A stretch of DNA of 64,000 bases from a bacterium (GCA_016702305.1 JADJEH010000017.1:310001-374000), one strand, 5' to 3'; positions 27,265 through 35,401 are shown, counted from the first letter of the stretch. Translations and numbers: made by a program. Notes: a model not told the origin generated them from the letters alone.

Positions 27265-28683
27265 ATGAGAAGATTCCTTCTCATACTTGGCCTTGTCGTG
27301 GCGTCGGCTGCTTTCGCGCAACCGACCATCACGAATGCTGAGTATTATATCGGCGCGGATCCGGGCCCCGGCCTGGCCACGGCGATCACCGTTGCGGCTC
27401 CCAGCGCCGCTGTTCCGCTCGCCTGGACAATTCCGACCGGTAGCTTGACTCCCAATCTCTATCGAGTGTTCGTGCGCGTGCGCACCAATCTCGGCCTCTG
27501 GGGTCCCGTCACCAACAGCTATCTGATTGTATCCGCCGCATCGCAAGTGCCGCTGCTCGTGACGCAGTTTGAATGGTCCGTTGATGACGGCTCGTACACG
27601 ATTGTTGATGTCACCGACGCGAGCACGGTGAATCTCAATCAACTGCTGTCAACGGTCGCGCTGGCGCCCGGCGTTTTGCACAGAGTCAATCTGCGCGTGA
27701 CCGACAACACGGGCCGCACCGGTCCGACGACCTTGGCCTACCTTGCCATTTCCGCGCCCAACCATGTCACCAGACTTGTCACGCAGTTTGAATACGCGGT
27801 GGATGGCGACGCCTTTACGCCGGTGGACATCGCGGATGTTAATCCGGCGAATCTGGCGCAGGTCATCTCCACGGTCAGCCTGACGCCCGGAATCTTGCAC
27901 TCAGTCAAGTTTCGCATTACCGATGATCTTGGCCGCGTGAGCGTGATCACCAATCAGTACTTGCCGATTGCCGGACCGACGTTTGTCACAAGGAGTGTCG
28001 CGTCGTTTGAATATTGGGTGGACTCGAACCCGCCGACGGTGGTTGACAATGTTGACGCACCCATTATCAACATCAGCGAGCTAATTGCCTCCAATAGCAT
28101 TCCGGTCGGCTTGCATCTGCTAAATATCCGGCCCACGGATAACACCGGAAGAGTCGGCCCGGTACACAACGGCGCGTTTATTGTCATGTCACCGTTTCAG
28201 AACTCGCTGCCCAGAACCATCGTCGCCGCCGAAGTTTTTGTCGGCAATGATCCGGGAATCGGCAACGGAGTCAACGTGCCGCTGCCGACAGACGGAACCT
28301 GGGACGAAGGCAATGAACCGTTCGCGCAGGTATTCACCGGCTTTGACGTCGGCTATTACCGGATCGGCTATCGCACTCAGGATAACCTCGGACGCTGGTC
28401 GGGCGTGGCCTATGACTCACTTCTGGTCGGTCCGCTGTTGACTGTTATCTCGTCCGGAAACGACGTGATTCTCAATTGGGAATTCCCGGACGGCATTGAC
28501 GAGTACTACATTCAACGCGCCGCGAACACCGCCGGGCCGTTCACGACAATTGATTCAACCACGGCGCGAACCTATACGGATACAGGCATCATCACCACGC
28601 AAGCACAAGGCTACTACACCGTCACCTTCCGCGACGACTCGATCTCCGTCCAGTCACCGCCAGGAACGCCGGCTCGCCAGTAG
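27265..28683 (+). CDS. Exported repeat protein B3 (cassette 3)
   Basis: A 472-residue paralog of B1 with the same layout: signal peptide (MRRFLLILGLVVASAAFA), N-terminal module YYIGADPGPGLATAI, three repeats (LLVTQFEWSVDDGSYT; RLVTQFEYAVDGDAFT; RSVASFEYWVDSNPPT), a second module VFVGNDPGIGNGVNVPLP, and a fibronectin III-like domain (NDVILNWEFPDGIDEYYIQR) ending SVQSPPGTPARQ. The C-terminal ~80 residues are very similar in all three B proteins. It is the last gene of the six-gene unit and is followed by a strong terminator. Function unknown; the three-fold pairing with the A genes suggests that A and B act together. Confidence 0.8.
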   Translation: MRRFLLILGLVVASAAFAQPTITNAEYYIGADPGPGLATAITVAAPSAAVPLAWTIPTGSLTPNLYRVFVRVRTNLGLWGPVTNSYLIVSAASQVPLLVTQFEWSVDDGSYTIVDVTDASTVNLNQLLSTVALAPGVLHRVNLRVTDNTGRTGPTTLAYLAISAPNHVTRLVTQFEYAVDGDAFTPVDIADVNPANLAQVISTVSLTPGILHSVKFRITDDLGRVSVITNQYLPIAGPTFVTRSVASFEYWVDSNPPTVVDNVDAPIINISELIASNSIPVGLHLLNIRPTDNTGRVGPVHNGAFIVMSPFQNSLPRTIVAAEVFVGNDPGIGNGVNVPLPTDGTWDEGNEPFAQVFTGFDVGYYRIGYRTQDNLGRWSGVAYDSLLVGPLLTVISSGNDVILNWEFPDGIDEYYIQRAANTAGPFTTIDSTTARTYTDTGIITTQAQGYYTVTFRDDSISVQSPPGTPARQ

Positions 28684-28714
28684 GTTTGCCATTTCTCGGT
28701 ATTTTGCGTAACTT

Positions 28715-28747
28715 ACGGGGTGGGCCTTGCGGCTCACCCCGTTTTTT
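28715..28747 (+). terminator. Rho-independent terminator ending the A-B operon
   Basis: ACGGGGTGGGCC-TTGC-GGCTCACCCCGT (outer 8-bp perfect stem, inner GCC/GGC) followed by TTTTTT. Confidence 0.9.
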
Positions 28748-28799
28748 GCGGAAACGCTTGTAACCCTTTGAACTACAAGCAGGACCCAGAGAGGTTGAC

Positions 28800-29162
28800 A
28801 TGAAGGACCCGCTCCTCTACCTCGGTTCGGTCATGATTCTGACCGGCCTGTTCGGCTACACCACTGTTGCCGACGACCTGCGGCATCCCGGCGAGCTGAT
28901 CGCCGTCAGCGCCATCCTGCTCTTCGGAGTCGCGCTGGTAGCCGCGGCCATGCGTGCTCGCCGCATGCACAGTGCGGTGCCCACGAGTCCAGCTCTCTGG
29001 GCGGGCGCGCTGTTGACGCTGCTGGGCATCATCGGATTCGGCTTCGTGGCCGACGATCTCACTCACCTTTTGGAATTCTACATCAGCGGCGCAGTCCTGT
29101 TGTCCGGCATCGTGCTGCTGGTCGTTGCGTGGCGGCAGCATCGCTTGCCGTCGCCGCGCTAA
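28800..29162 (+). CDS. Small four-helix membrane protein
   Basis: A 120-residue protein with four predicted transmembrane helices (MKDPLLYLGSVMILTGLFGY; GELIAVSAILLFGVALVAAA; ALWAGALLTLLGIIGFGF; LEFYISGAVLLSGIVLLVVA). The two halves repeat VADDLRHPGEL and VADDLTHLLEF, so it is an internal duplication of a two-helix unit. AGAGAGG lies upstream of the ATG. I recognise no family and no function can be offered. It follows the A-B operon terminator and precedes another small membrane protein. Confidence 0.6.
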   Translation: MKDPLLYLGSVMILTGLFGYTTVADDLRHPGELIAVSAILLFGVALVAAAMRARRMHSAVPTSPALWAGALLTLLGIIGFGFVADDLTHLLEFYISGAVLLSGIVLLVVAWRQHRLPSPR

Positions 29163-29210
29163 TCTGTACGACGGTATTGCAACTCACTCCTTCACCTTTC
29201 GAGAATAATC

Positions 29211-29483
29211 ATGTGTTGTGCTGAAGGCTGCTCAATGGCGTGTTGCGCCCTGATGGGGATCGGCTGGTGGCTGCTCGCCGCGATCTTGCTGGTTCTGACG
29301 TGGAACAAGGTTGTGACCGTCGTCGTTCTGAACGTGAAGCCCATCAAATTCTGGCACGCGCTGCTCGTCGTCGCCCTGCTGATCGTGCTGTTCGGACCCA
29401 TGACGTGGTGCGGTCAGTCCCGGTGCGGCAGCCAGCCGTGTGACTCGAAGTCCTGGCAATGCAGTCCCGATTCCTGCGGCTGA
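29211..29483 (+). CDS. Small Cys-rich membrane protein
   Basis: A 90-residue protein with two predicted helices (GIGWWLLAAILLVLTW; HALLVVALLIVLFGPMTW) and cysteines gathered on the same side: MCCAEGCSMACC at the N-terminus and WCGQSRCGSQPC ... CSPDSCG at the C-terminus, about ten in all. Such clusters suggest metal or Fe-S binding or disulfides; ferritin and ferredoxin genes follow, so a metal role is possible but unproven. No family recognised. Confidence 0.55.
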   Translation: MCCAEGCSMACCALMGIGWWLLAAILLVLTWNKVVTVVVLNVKPIKFWHALLVVALLIVLFGPMTWCGQSRCGSQPCDSKSWQCSPDSCG

Positions 29484-29568
29484 GTTTCTCAGGCCGGCCC
29501 TTTCCTTATCATGCGAACATTTCGCACCGCAAAGACAATTCTGCTTCAATAAGCACGGAGTACCCAAT

Positions 29569-30063
29569 ATGCTGTCGAAAAAAATGTACGAAGCGCTGAA
29601 CGCGCAAGTCAATCACGAACTCGAAAGCGAGTACGTTTATCTGCAACTCGCCGCGTGGTCCAAGGCCAATAACCTCGAAGGTTTCTATAACTGGATGAGC
29701 CATCAGGCCGAAGAAGAGCGCGAACACGCCATGAAGATCCACGACTTCTTGATTGACAGCGGTCACGAAGTCGAGTTGACGGGCATTGACAAACCGAAGC
29801 TCACGATCAAGTCGCCCGTGGATATTTTCCGCGCGTCACTCAAGCACGAGCAAAAGATTTCCAAGAACATTCACGACTGCTACACCGTCGCGCTGGCCGA
29901 AAAGTGCTACCGCTCGCAAGTCATGCTGCACTGGTTCATCGAAGAACAGCTCGAAGAAGAAGCCACCGCATCCTCGATCCTCGACAAACTCGAAGCGCTG
30001 AAAGACAGCCCGTCATCCGTCTATTGGATTGACAAGGAATTGAAGAAGCGCGGGAAAGAGTAA
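29569..30063 (+). CDS. ftnA: Ferritin
   Basis: A 164-residue bacterial non-heme ferritin, full length. The start at 29569 (MLSKKMYEALNAQVNHELES) has CACGGAG upstream; an earlier in-frame start would add an unrelated leader. Four-helix bundle with ferroxidase ligands visible: Glu in HELESEYVY (near 18), Glu and His in AEEEREHAMK (near 50), Glu in LKHEQKISKNI and the EEQLEEEA helix. The protein stores iron as a mineral core after oxidising Fe2+. It is followed by a very strong terminator and is probably a single-gene unit or the last gene after the small Cys-rich protein. Confidence 0.93.
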   Translation: MLSKKMYEALNAQVNHELESEYVYLQLAAWSKANNLEGFYNWMSHQAEEEREHAMKIHDFLIDSGHEVELTGIDKPKLTIKSPVDIFRASLKHEQKISKNIHDCYTVALAEKCYRSQVMLHWFIEEQLEEEATASSILDKLEALKDSPSSVYWIDKELKKRGKE

Positions 30064-30088
30064 AGTTGTCGGCAAGGTATCAAATGGA

Positions 30089-30116
30089 AGCGGCCCGGTC
30101 ATTTGACCGGGCCGCT
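30089..30116. terminator. Bidirectional terminator
   Basis: AGCGGCCCGGTCA-TT-TGACCGGGCCGCT is a perfect 13-bp hairpin between the convergent ferritin (+) and zinc-ribbon (-) genes. Confidence 0.9.
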
Positions 30117-30122
30117 CTTGAT

Positions 30123-30638
30123 CTATTCGGAAATCGGCTTAGGCTTATCCGCGAATTTCTCTCGTATCGAATGCAAGAATGCGATCATCAGCCCGCTGAT
30201 GATTATTCCTGTGAAGTGGCCGATTGTATTAGCCATCGGGGAATCAATCCGATTTGTGCTCGGATCGGCCAGCGCCCGATATTCGTCCAATCTTGGAATA
30301 ATCAACAGCCCGTTGATAATTCGATAGATCATCAGTCCGATCATTGCCTTGCGGGCTAGATCGCTCATGCGCAGGAAGCCTATCCCGCAATAGACGACTA
30401 CGCCTGATTCGAGAAGTCCGATAAGGGCAGCCGGAGTGCCTGTGAGGATCATACCAAGCAAGGTCGTCGGAACATCCAGAAACGAACCCAATAAACCCAG
30501 CGACCCAAGAATAATCATCATCACCGCAAGGATGGTGATGCCGTTAGGCCTGTGGCGACCGCCAACCTTAGCACCGCAGTTATGGCAATAAGTATCACTG
30601 GCGGCAACCGCCTGGCCGCAGTTTGGGCAGGATTCCAT
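30123..30638 (-). CDS. Zinc-ribbon membrane protein
   Basis: A 171-residue protein with an N-terminal zinc ribbon (CPNCGQAVAASDTYCHNCG) followed by a basic linker and about four predicted helices (ILAVMMIILGSLGLLGSF; LLGMILTGTPAALIGLLESG; KAMIGLMIYRIINGLLII; GHFTGIIISGLMIAFL). This zinc-ribbon-plus-membrane layout is common in uncharacterised bacterial and archaeal proteins; no specific role can be given. It stands alone on the minus strand. Confidence 0.65.
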   Translation of the reverse strand: MESCPNCGQAVAASDTYCHNCGAKVGGRHRPNGITILAVMMIILGSLGLLGSFLDVPTTLLGMILTGTPAALIGLLESGVVVYCGIGFLRMSDLARKAMIGLMIYRIINGLLIIPRLDEYRALADPSTNRIDSPMANTIGHFTGIIISGLMIAFLHSIREKFADKPKPISE

Positions 30639-30983
30639 GACTACTCCTCACGTACTATTAGCGCAATTCTAGACCGACACGATTATTTGCGCTTTGAATT
30701 TACGACTTAATCATGTAATAGTGAACAGGAACTCTGAAGCACTACTTTACCACTTTTTCAGAATTCGTGCTTACCGCCTCTGTGAACCCCCCCTTCGCCT
30801 TGCATCTTACCCCTGAATTCACCATATTTTAAGTGGCCAATGGGCCACCGCAAAGCGGACAGGAGACTGGCCGCTTTTCTTTAATTTCCAATAGCTTAGG
30901 GCTTCGCTTGCGCCTCTTTTCGCAAGCCCTGACAGCCCCGTTGATCCCCCCGGACACCCGCGGGGAAATTGAGGACTCGCCTC
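30639..30983. other. Intergenic region with hairpins, no gene
   Basis: A 345-base divergent gap. It contains GTGGCC-AAT-GGGCCAC near 30833, a terminator-like AAGCGG...CCGCTTTT near 30853-30880, and a perfect GCTTGCG-CCTCTTTT-CGCAAGC hairpin (30906-30927) 56 bases upstream of the ferredoxin start. No coding frame is convincing. Confidence 0.5.
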
Positions 30984-31307
30984 GTGACTTTTGTCATCAC
31001 CGAAAAATGCCTCGGCGAACGCTACGCCTCCTGCATGCAGGTCTGCCCGGTCTATTGCATCTACCCGGCAGAACTCAAAGGCGAAATCTTCGCTGTGATT
31101 GATCCCGAACTGTGCATTGACTGCGGTGCCTGCGTCCCGGAATGTCCCGTCGAAGCCATCGTGGACGACCCCGATCTGGCGCCCGAATGGGCCAAGATCA
31201 ACTCGGATCTCGCACCCCAATTCAAAGACAGCCCCATGCCCGACGTGCGACCGGCCACTGATCCGCCGCGCAAAGGCAATGTGTATAACGATCCCCGAAA
31301 GAAATAG
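30984..31307 (+). CDS. fdxA: 7Fe ferredoxin (FdxA type)
   Basis: A 107-residue ferredoxin carrying one [3Fe-4S]/[4Fe-4S] and one [4Fe-4S] site. The first cluster pattern is CLGERYASCMQVCPVYC, that is C-x7-C-x3-CP-x2-C as in Azotobacter FdxI; the second is CIDCGACVPECP. The GTG at 30984 is preferred because the product then starts VTFVITEKC, as in the family. A ~45-residue Pro-rich tail follows. It transfers electrons; the partner is unknown. The gene ends four bases before an aldo/keto reductase gene. Confidence 0.88.
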   Translation: MTFVITEKCLGERYASCMQVCPVYCIYPAELKGEIFAVIDPELCIDCGACVPECPVEAIVDDPDLAPEWAKINSDLAPQFKDSPMPDVRPATDPPRKGNVYNDPRKK

Positions 31308-31311
31308 ATAG

Positions 31312-32277
31312 ATGGAAACCAGACGACTCGGAAAATCCGGACTGCAAGTCTCCGAACTTGCCCTCGGAACTATGACCATGGGCTGGCGCAATGATGAGCG
31401 CGAATCGCATCAAATTCTGGATGTCGCGTTCGATCACGGCATCACGCTGATTGACACCGCCGACATCTACTCGCGCTGGGTCGAGGGCAATCCCGGCGGC
31501 GTGTCGGAAACCTATATCGGCAATTGGCTGAAAACCAAGTCGCGCTACGACGTCGTCATCGCCACCAAGGCGCGCGGCCGTATGTGGGACGGCCCGTCCG
31601 GTGAAGGACTGTCGCGGATGCACCTGATCAAAGCGTGCGAAGATTCGCTGCGCCGCTTGAAGATTGATCACATCGATCTCTATCAGTGCCATTATCCTGA
31701 TGAGAGCACCCCGATCGAAGAAACCGTTGAAGCGCTCGGCGAACTCGTGCATCAAGGCAAGGTGCGCTATCTCGGCCTGTCGAATTTCCCCGCGTGGATG
31801 CACGCCAAGATGAACGGCTACGCCGCGATGAAAGGCGAACCCGCGTTCGTCTCCACGCAGCCGAAATATAATCTCGTCTGCCGCCGCGACGTGGAAAAGG
31901 AACTCGCGCCCTACTGCACCGATGCCGAAGTCGGCGTGATTCCCTATTCGCCGCTCGAAGGCGGTTTGTTGACGGGCAAATATCGTCCCAACGAAGAGAG
32001 CCCGGCTAACGCGCGCCACACGATCAACGGCCGCGCGCAGGACAAACTCACCCCGCAGGTCGTGCGCACGCTCGAATCGCTCGCGCATGTCGCTGCGCAG
32101 CGCGGCGAAACCATGACGCAGACTGCGCTCGTATGGATGCTCTCCAAAGAGTTCATCACCAGCCCGATTATCGGCGCGACATCGGTTGAACAGCTCCTCG
32201 ATTCCATTCCCGCCGCCGGCAAGCGCCTGTCGCTCGAAGAGCTCGACCTGCTCGACGCCGTCAGCGAAGGATTGTAA
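31312..32277 (+). CDS. Aldo/keto reductase
   Basis: A 321-residue NADPH-dependent oxidoreductase of the AKR superfamily (TIM barrel). Catalytic tetrad residues are visible: Asp and Tyr in LIDTADIYSRW, Lys in VVIATKARG, His in YQCHYPDE. The C-terminal cofactor segment IIGATSVEQLLDSI is present. It belongs to the YajO/Tas-like general stress group with broad carbonyl substrates; which carbonyl is not evident. It starts four bases after the ferredoxin stop, so the two are cotranscribed. Confidence 0.9.
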   Translation: METRRLGKSGLQVSELALGTMTMGWRNDERESHQILDVAFDHGITLIDTADIYSRWVEGNPGGVSETYIGNWLKTKSRYDVVIATKARGRMWDGPSGEGLSRMHLIKACEDSLRRLKIDHIDLYQCHYPDESTPIEETVEALGELVHQGKVRYLGLSNFPAWMHAKMNGYAAMKGEPAFVSTQPKYNLVCRRDVEKELAPYCTDAEVGVIPYSPLEGGLLTGKYRPNEESPANARHTINGRAQDKLTPQVVRTLESLAHVAAQRGETMTQTALVWMLSKEFITSPIIGATSVEQLLDSIPAAGKRLSLEELDLLDAVSEGL

Positions 32278-32341
32278 ATCTACGGAAGCACCGCAGCTTC
32301 TTCTTCAGGTCATTTTGTAACTCTCATAGATAGAACCTCCC

Positions 32342-33061
32342 ATGCTAAAACACACCTCCATCGGTAACGGCCCGCCGATTGTCCTGTTGCCCTCCATGCT
32401 CGGCACAATTGATTCCGAGTGGCGCAACTACATGAAGCCCATCGCCGACCTCGGCTATACGGTGATTGCCATTGATTGGCCCGGCCATGCGCAGAGCGAT
32501 ATGACCAAGTCGTTCACCTTCCGCGTGCTCACCGAAGAACTCGAAGCGCTGTTCCAGTCGCTCAAGACTGAACCCGCCGTGATCTTCGGCTATTCGATGG
32601 GCGGCTATGCGGCGATTCACTATGCGCTCAAACACCCGACGCGCGTCGTCGCCATCTGGATGCACGGCACCAAGTTCTACTGGTCGGGCGAAGAGGCCGA
32701 AAACATGTCAGCCGAACTTGATCTGGCCTGGATGGAAGAGAATAAGCCCGAGCGCCTCGAACGTCTGCGCGCGGTGCACGGCGACAATCTCGAAACCCTC
32801 ATGCCGTGGCTGGCCAAGATGGTTTTGAATCTACCGGACACCGGCTTGACCGAATTCGAATTGGAAGACTTCAAGACACCGGTGCTCGTCTCCGTTGGCG
32901 ACCGCGACGAACTCGTCCCCGTCAATGAAGCCGGTGACTTGGCCGATGCGCTGCCCAACGGTCAGCTGGCCGTCTTCCCCGACACCAATCATCCGTTCCA
33001 GTCCGCTCGCGAGCATCTTGTCCTGACCGTCATCAAGGATTTCCTGAATAGACTGGATTGA
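32342..33061 (+). CDS. Alpha/beta hydrolase
   Basis: A 239-residue alpha/beta-fold hydrolase. The nucleophile elbow is GYSMGG (Ser near residue 82), the acid is in VGDRDELVP and the His in DTNHPFQS. The oxyanion region LLPSMLGTIDSEW follows the first strand. This family contains esterases and lactonases; no substrate can be named. It follows the reductase by 64 bases and is ended by a terminator at 33111. Confidence 0.85.
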   Translation: MLKHTSIGNGPPIVLLPSMLGTIDSEWRNYMKPIADLGYTVIAIDWPGHAQSDMTKSFTFRVLTEELEALFQSLKTEPAVIFGYSMGGYAAIHYALKHPTRVVAIWMHGTKFYWSGEEAENMSAELDLAWMEENKPERLERLRAVHGDNLETLMPWLAKMVLNLPDTGLTEFELEDFKTPVLVSVGDRDELVPVNEAGDLADALPNGQLAVFPDTNHPFQSAREHLVLTVIKDFLNRLD

Positions 33062-33110
33062 GCGGGAAAGACCTAGGTCTTGCCTCAGGCAAGACGTTCC
33101 GCATGATAAG

Positions 33111-33144
33111 TCGCGGCGGCCCAATGGGTCGCCGCGCTTTTTTT
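33111..33144 (+). terminator. Rho-independent terminator
   Basis: CGCGGCG-GCCCAATGGGT-CGCCGCG followed by CTTTTTTTTC, about 50 bases after the hydrolase gene. Confidence 0.88.
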
Positions 33145-33162
33145 CAGAAATGCCGTTCGATT

Positions 33163-33192
33163 ATTGACAAACTTAGATTTTGTCCGTATGCT
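33163..33192 (+). promoter_or_regulatory. Promoter TTGACA-N18-TATGCT
   Basis: TTGACA (33163-33168), 18 bases, TATGCT (33187-33192), 44 bases before the start of the Cys-rich exported protein. Confidence 0.5.
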
Positions 33193-33235
33193 CTTACATG
33201 GTGGGTCGCCAACAATCTCAGAAAGGTAGGATGCT

Positions 33236-33692
33236 ATGAAGGCCCTGTTTTTTTTTCGGCTTAGTGCTTAGCGCAAATCTGGCGCTGGGACAATGCACCT
33301 TCGCGCCTGTCTCAATCTACGACGTAACCTGCTCCGATTTCGAGGGATGCAGCAACCTCAACGGTTGCGTATCCCAGACAGTCACGGTGCCATGCGATTC
33401 ATGTTACTACTTAACTGTGAAACTCGATTGCCCTGACAAATGTAAATACTGTCGGGCGTGTGCGGTATTGTACAACGGCGCATTTCGAGTTGGCGATGAC
33501 TGCCACACTCAAGACTGCGACGGTGATCCCTGTTCCTACAGTTGCGACGCTACGCGCTTCCGCCTAACCGCAAGCACGCCTTACACATTGTATGCATGTC
33601 TTATCCATTGCGAGAACGTTGAATGCAGCGAATGTGAAAGCGGCTGCAGAGCGATAGCCACTCTGGAGCGGTCTTCCGTTGCGTGCCCGTGA
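33236..33692 (+). CDS. Cys-rich exported protein with T9 tract in signal peptide
   Basis: Read with one T fewer in the T9 run (33248-33256), this is a 151-residue secreted protein: ATG at 33236 after GAAAGGTAGGATG, signal peptide MKALFFFGLVLSANLALG, then about 22 cysteines in a CxxC-rich body (CPDKCKYCRACAVLYNG; CDGDPCSYSCD; ECSECESGC). As written, the frame stops after 11 codons at TAG. An in-frame GTG at 33264 could give a product lacking most of the signal. The tract length could be a sequencing error, a phase-variable switch or a transcript-slippage site. The stop overlaps the next gene by 14 bases. I know no family for the body. Confidence 0.6.
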
Positions 33693-35235
33693 GTTTTTGA
33701 CGATTGGCGTCGTGCTTTGCACAGTCGGAGCGCGCTTTGCATGGTCTGAGATTCTCAGGGTCCCCTCCGAGTTCTCTTCAATTCAATCTGCTTTGAACTC
33801 TGTGCAGGAAGATGACACGGTACTCGTATCATTAGGCATTTATCAAGAGGCGCTCACTGCGCCTCTTGTCAGTTTCTCGCTGTTGGGCGATGTTCTTCCT
33901 GATTCAACACTCTCGAACTTGCCAGTTATAGACCCTTCAAGTTTGCCTCATCCTGGGGAGCTAGCTTGCCTGACATTCGTGCAGTCAATACCGCTTTGCC
34001 GCATTGAACGGCTCACCTTTCGCAATGGCCTGGAAATGTATCCGCGTGATGAAATCGGCGGAATAGCAGGGAGTGTTTCGCATTTGGCATTGAAGCATGC
34101 TAAATTTGATTCGACCTATTACGGCCTTGCCCGTGTACAGGGCACCGGCGAGTTGATTGAACTCGATTCCTGTCTGTTCGTGAACAACCCGGTGGGTTGT
34201 GTCAGTACCGAGGAGCACCGCGTTGTTGCGCGCAACTCCTTCTTTAACGGAGCAGGCTTCACGCTCGTGAATTGTGCTTCAAACAGCCAGTTCGAAAGAT
34301 GCCGCTTCAGCGGAGCGACCTCGGCTTATCATCTGCTGATTGACGGAGAAGCCACGGTCACGCAGTGTGATTTCAGCGGAAACTCCCCTGACGTCAACGC
34401 ATGGCTCTTCCTTCTGAACGGCAGCGGACTCGTAGCGGAAAACATTTTTCATAATGGTCAATTCGCAACATTTGCCGTTCATGTTGAACGCGACTGCGCT
34501 TTCCCATTATCAATTTCGGGCAATATCTTCAGTCAACTTTTTGATGTCACCCCTATCGTGATTGAGTGCCTTTCCCCTGGCTTGGTTCCAGCGATGGTTG
34601 ATTCAAATATCTTCACCGCGATTGTAACACCGCGCGCCAAGGCAGTACAAATCCAACCCGACGCGCAAACGCTGATATCTGGGAACCGCATGATCGGACT
34701 CTCTCCACCCGACCACGCAACGATATTTTCCGCTTGCGACAGCGTGGTGGCGCGTCGAAACATCTTCATTGGCAACGGCCTGGCTTATCAGGCGTTTTCC
34801 TACAACGACGCCCGTCACAACTACTGGGGCGACTCCACAGGACCGTACAACGCGCTGCATAATCCACAGGGCCACGGCGATAACGTCTCCGATTCCGTCG
34901 TCTTCAACCCGTGGTATCCGGATACGTCGTTTCTGGTGAATGCCGCCGCGCCGCAAGTGGAGTTGCCGACACAGTTTGAGTTGCGCGCCTATCCCAATCC
35001 CTTCAACAGCACCGCGCGCATTGAACTCGATGTTCCGGCCCCCTTCATCGGTGAAATCACCTTGACAAACCTGCTCGGTCAAACCGTTCGCACCATCCAT
35101 CGCGGACCGCTCTACGGAAGGGAGACGTTTACGCTTCAAGCACACGATCTCGCCTCCGGGCTGTATTTCCTGTACGTCCGCGACGTTATCAAAAACACCG
35201 TCGCCGCCTCGACCAAGTTGCTCCTGCTGAAATAG
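33679..35235 (+). CDS. Beta-helix type IX cargo protein
   Basis: A 518-residue exported protein starting at TTG 33679 (GGAG ten bases upstream) with a signal peptide (REFLTIGVVLCTVGARFAWS). The body is a right-handed beta-helix opened by LRVPSEFSSIQSALNSVQ and DDTVLVSLGIYQEAL, with repeated rungs (LDSCLFVNNPVG, VARNSFFNGAG, FERCRFSGAT, VTQCDFSGNS, VARRNIFIGNG) and the motif HNYWGDSTGPYN typical of parallel beta-helix repeats. The end is a type IX sorting domain (AYPNPFNSTARIELDV ... SGLYFLYVRD ... KLLLLK). It is translationally coupled to the Cys-rich protein; a surface complex of the two is possible but only inferred. Confidence 0.85.
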   Translation: MRAREFLTIGVVLCTVGARFAWSEILRVPSEFSSIQSALNSVQEDDTVLVSLGIYQEALTAPLVSFSLLGDVLPDSTLSNLPVIDPSSLPHPGELACLTFVQSIPLCRIERLTFRNGLEMYPRDEIGGIAGSVSHLALKHAKFDSTYYGLARVQGTGELIELDSCLFVNNPVGCVSTEEHRVVARNSFFNGAGFTLVNCASNSQFERCRFSGATSAYHLLIDGEATVTQCDFSGNSPDVNAWLFLLNGSGLVAENIFHNGQFATFAVHVERDCAFPLSISGNIFSQLFDVTPIVIECLSPGLVPAMVDSNIFTAIVTPRAKAVQIQPDAQTLISGNRMIGLSPPDHATIFSACDSVVARRNIFIGNGLAYQAFSYNDARHNYWGDSTGPYNALHNPQGHGDNVSDSVVFNPWYPDTSFLVNAAAPQVELPTQFELRAYPNPFNSTARIELDVPAPFIGEITLTNLLGQTVRTIHRGPLYGRETFTLQAHDLASGLYFLYVRDVIKNTVAASTKLLLLK

Positions 35236-35255
35236 CCACACGATTCCGCTCCAAA

Positions 35256-35288
35256 CTAAAACGGCGGCCACTTGGCCGCCGTTTCTTT
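35256..35288 (+). terminator. Terminator with palindrome shared with 36460-36486
   Basis: AAACGGCGGCCA-CT-TGGCCGCCGTTTCTTT. The same stem, inverted in the two centre bases, recurs after the Fic gene, so the HTH-Fic module is bracketed by matching hairpins. Confidence 0.85.
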
Positions 35289-35337
35289 ATGTTTTTCAAA
35301 TGATTACGTCTTCGCATTCAATTTCGTATCTTTTTAC

Positions 35338-35365
35338 TTGCTTTTTGTATTTCTTTTTGTATCTT
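35338..35365 (+). promoter_or_regulatory. Promoter TTGCTT-N16-TATCTT with direct repeats
   Basis: TTGCTT (35338-35343), 16 bases, TATCTT (35360-35365). The region carries several TTGTAT direct repeats (near 35345, 35357, 35368 and a related TTGTAC near 35378) overlapping the -10 and start site, suitable as operators for the adjacent HTH protein. Confidence 0.45.
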
Positions 35366-35401
35366 TATTGTATCTGTTTGTACACTATTTTGGAAGCGAC
35401 T

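Noticed and set aside
20974..28683. Idea that the A-B cassettes are pectate lyases or other polysaccharide lyases
   Set aside because: The beta-helix fold alone does not show lyase activity, and no lyase active-site pattern could be picked out in A1-A3. Kept as exported beta-helix proteins of unknown role.
28686..28714. TTGCCA-N17-TAACTT promoter-like pair after B3
   Set aside because: The spacing is right, but the -10 box abuts the operon terminator and the next start is 86 bases on beyond that hairpin, so a functional promoter is doubtful.
28800..33061. Idea that small membrane proteins, ferritin, ferredoxin and reductase form one iron operon
   Set aside because: A bidirectional terminator, a convergent zinc-ribbon gene and a 345-base gap separate ferritin from ferredoxin; only ferredoxin and reductase are tightly linked.
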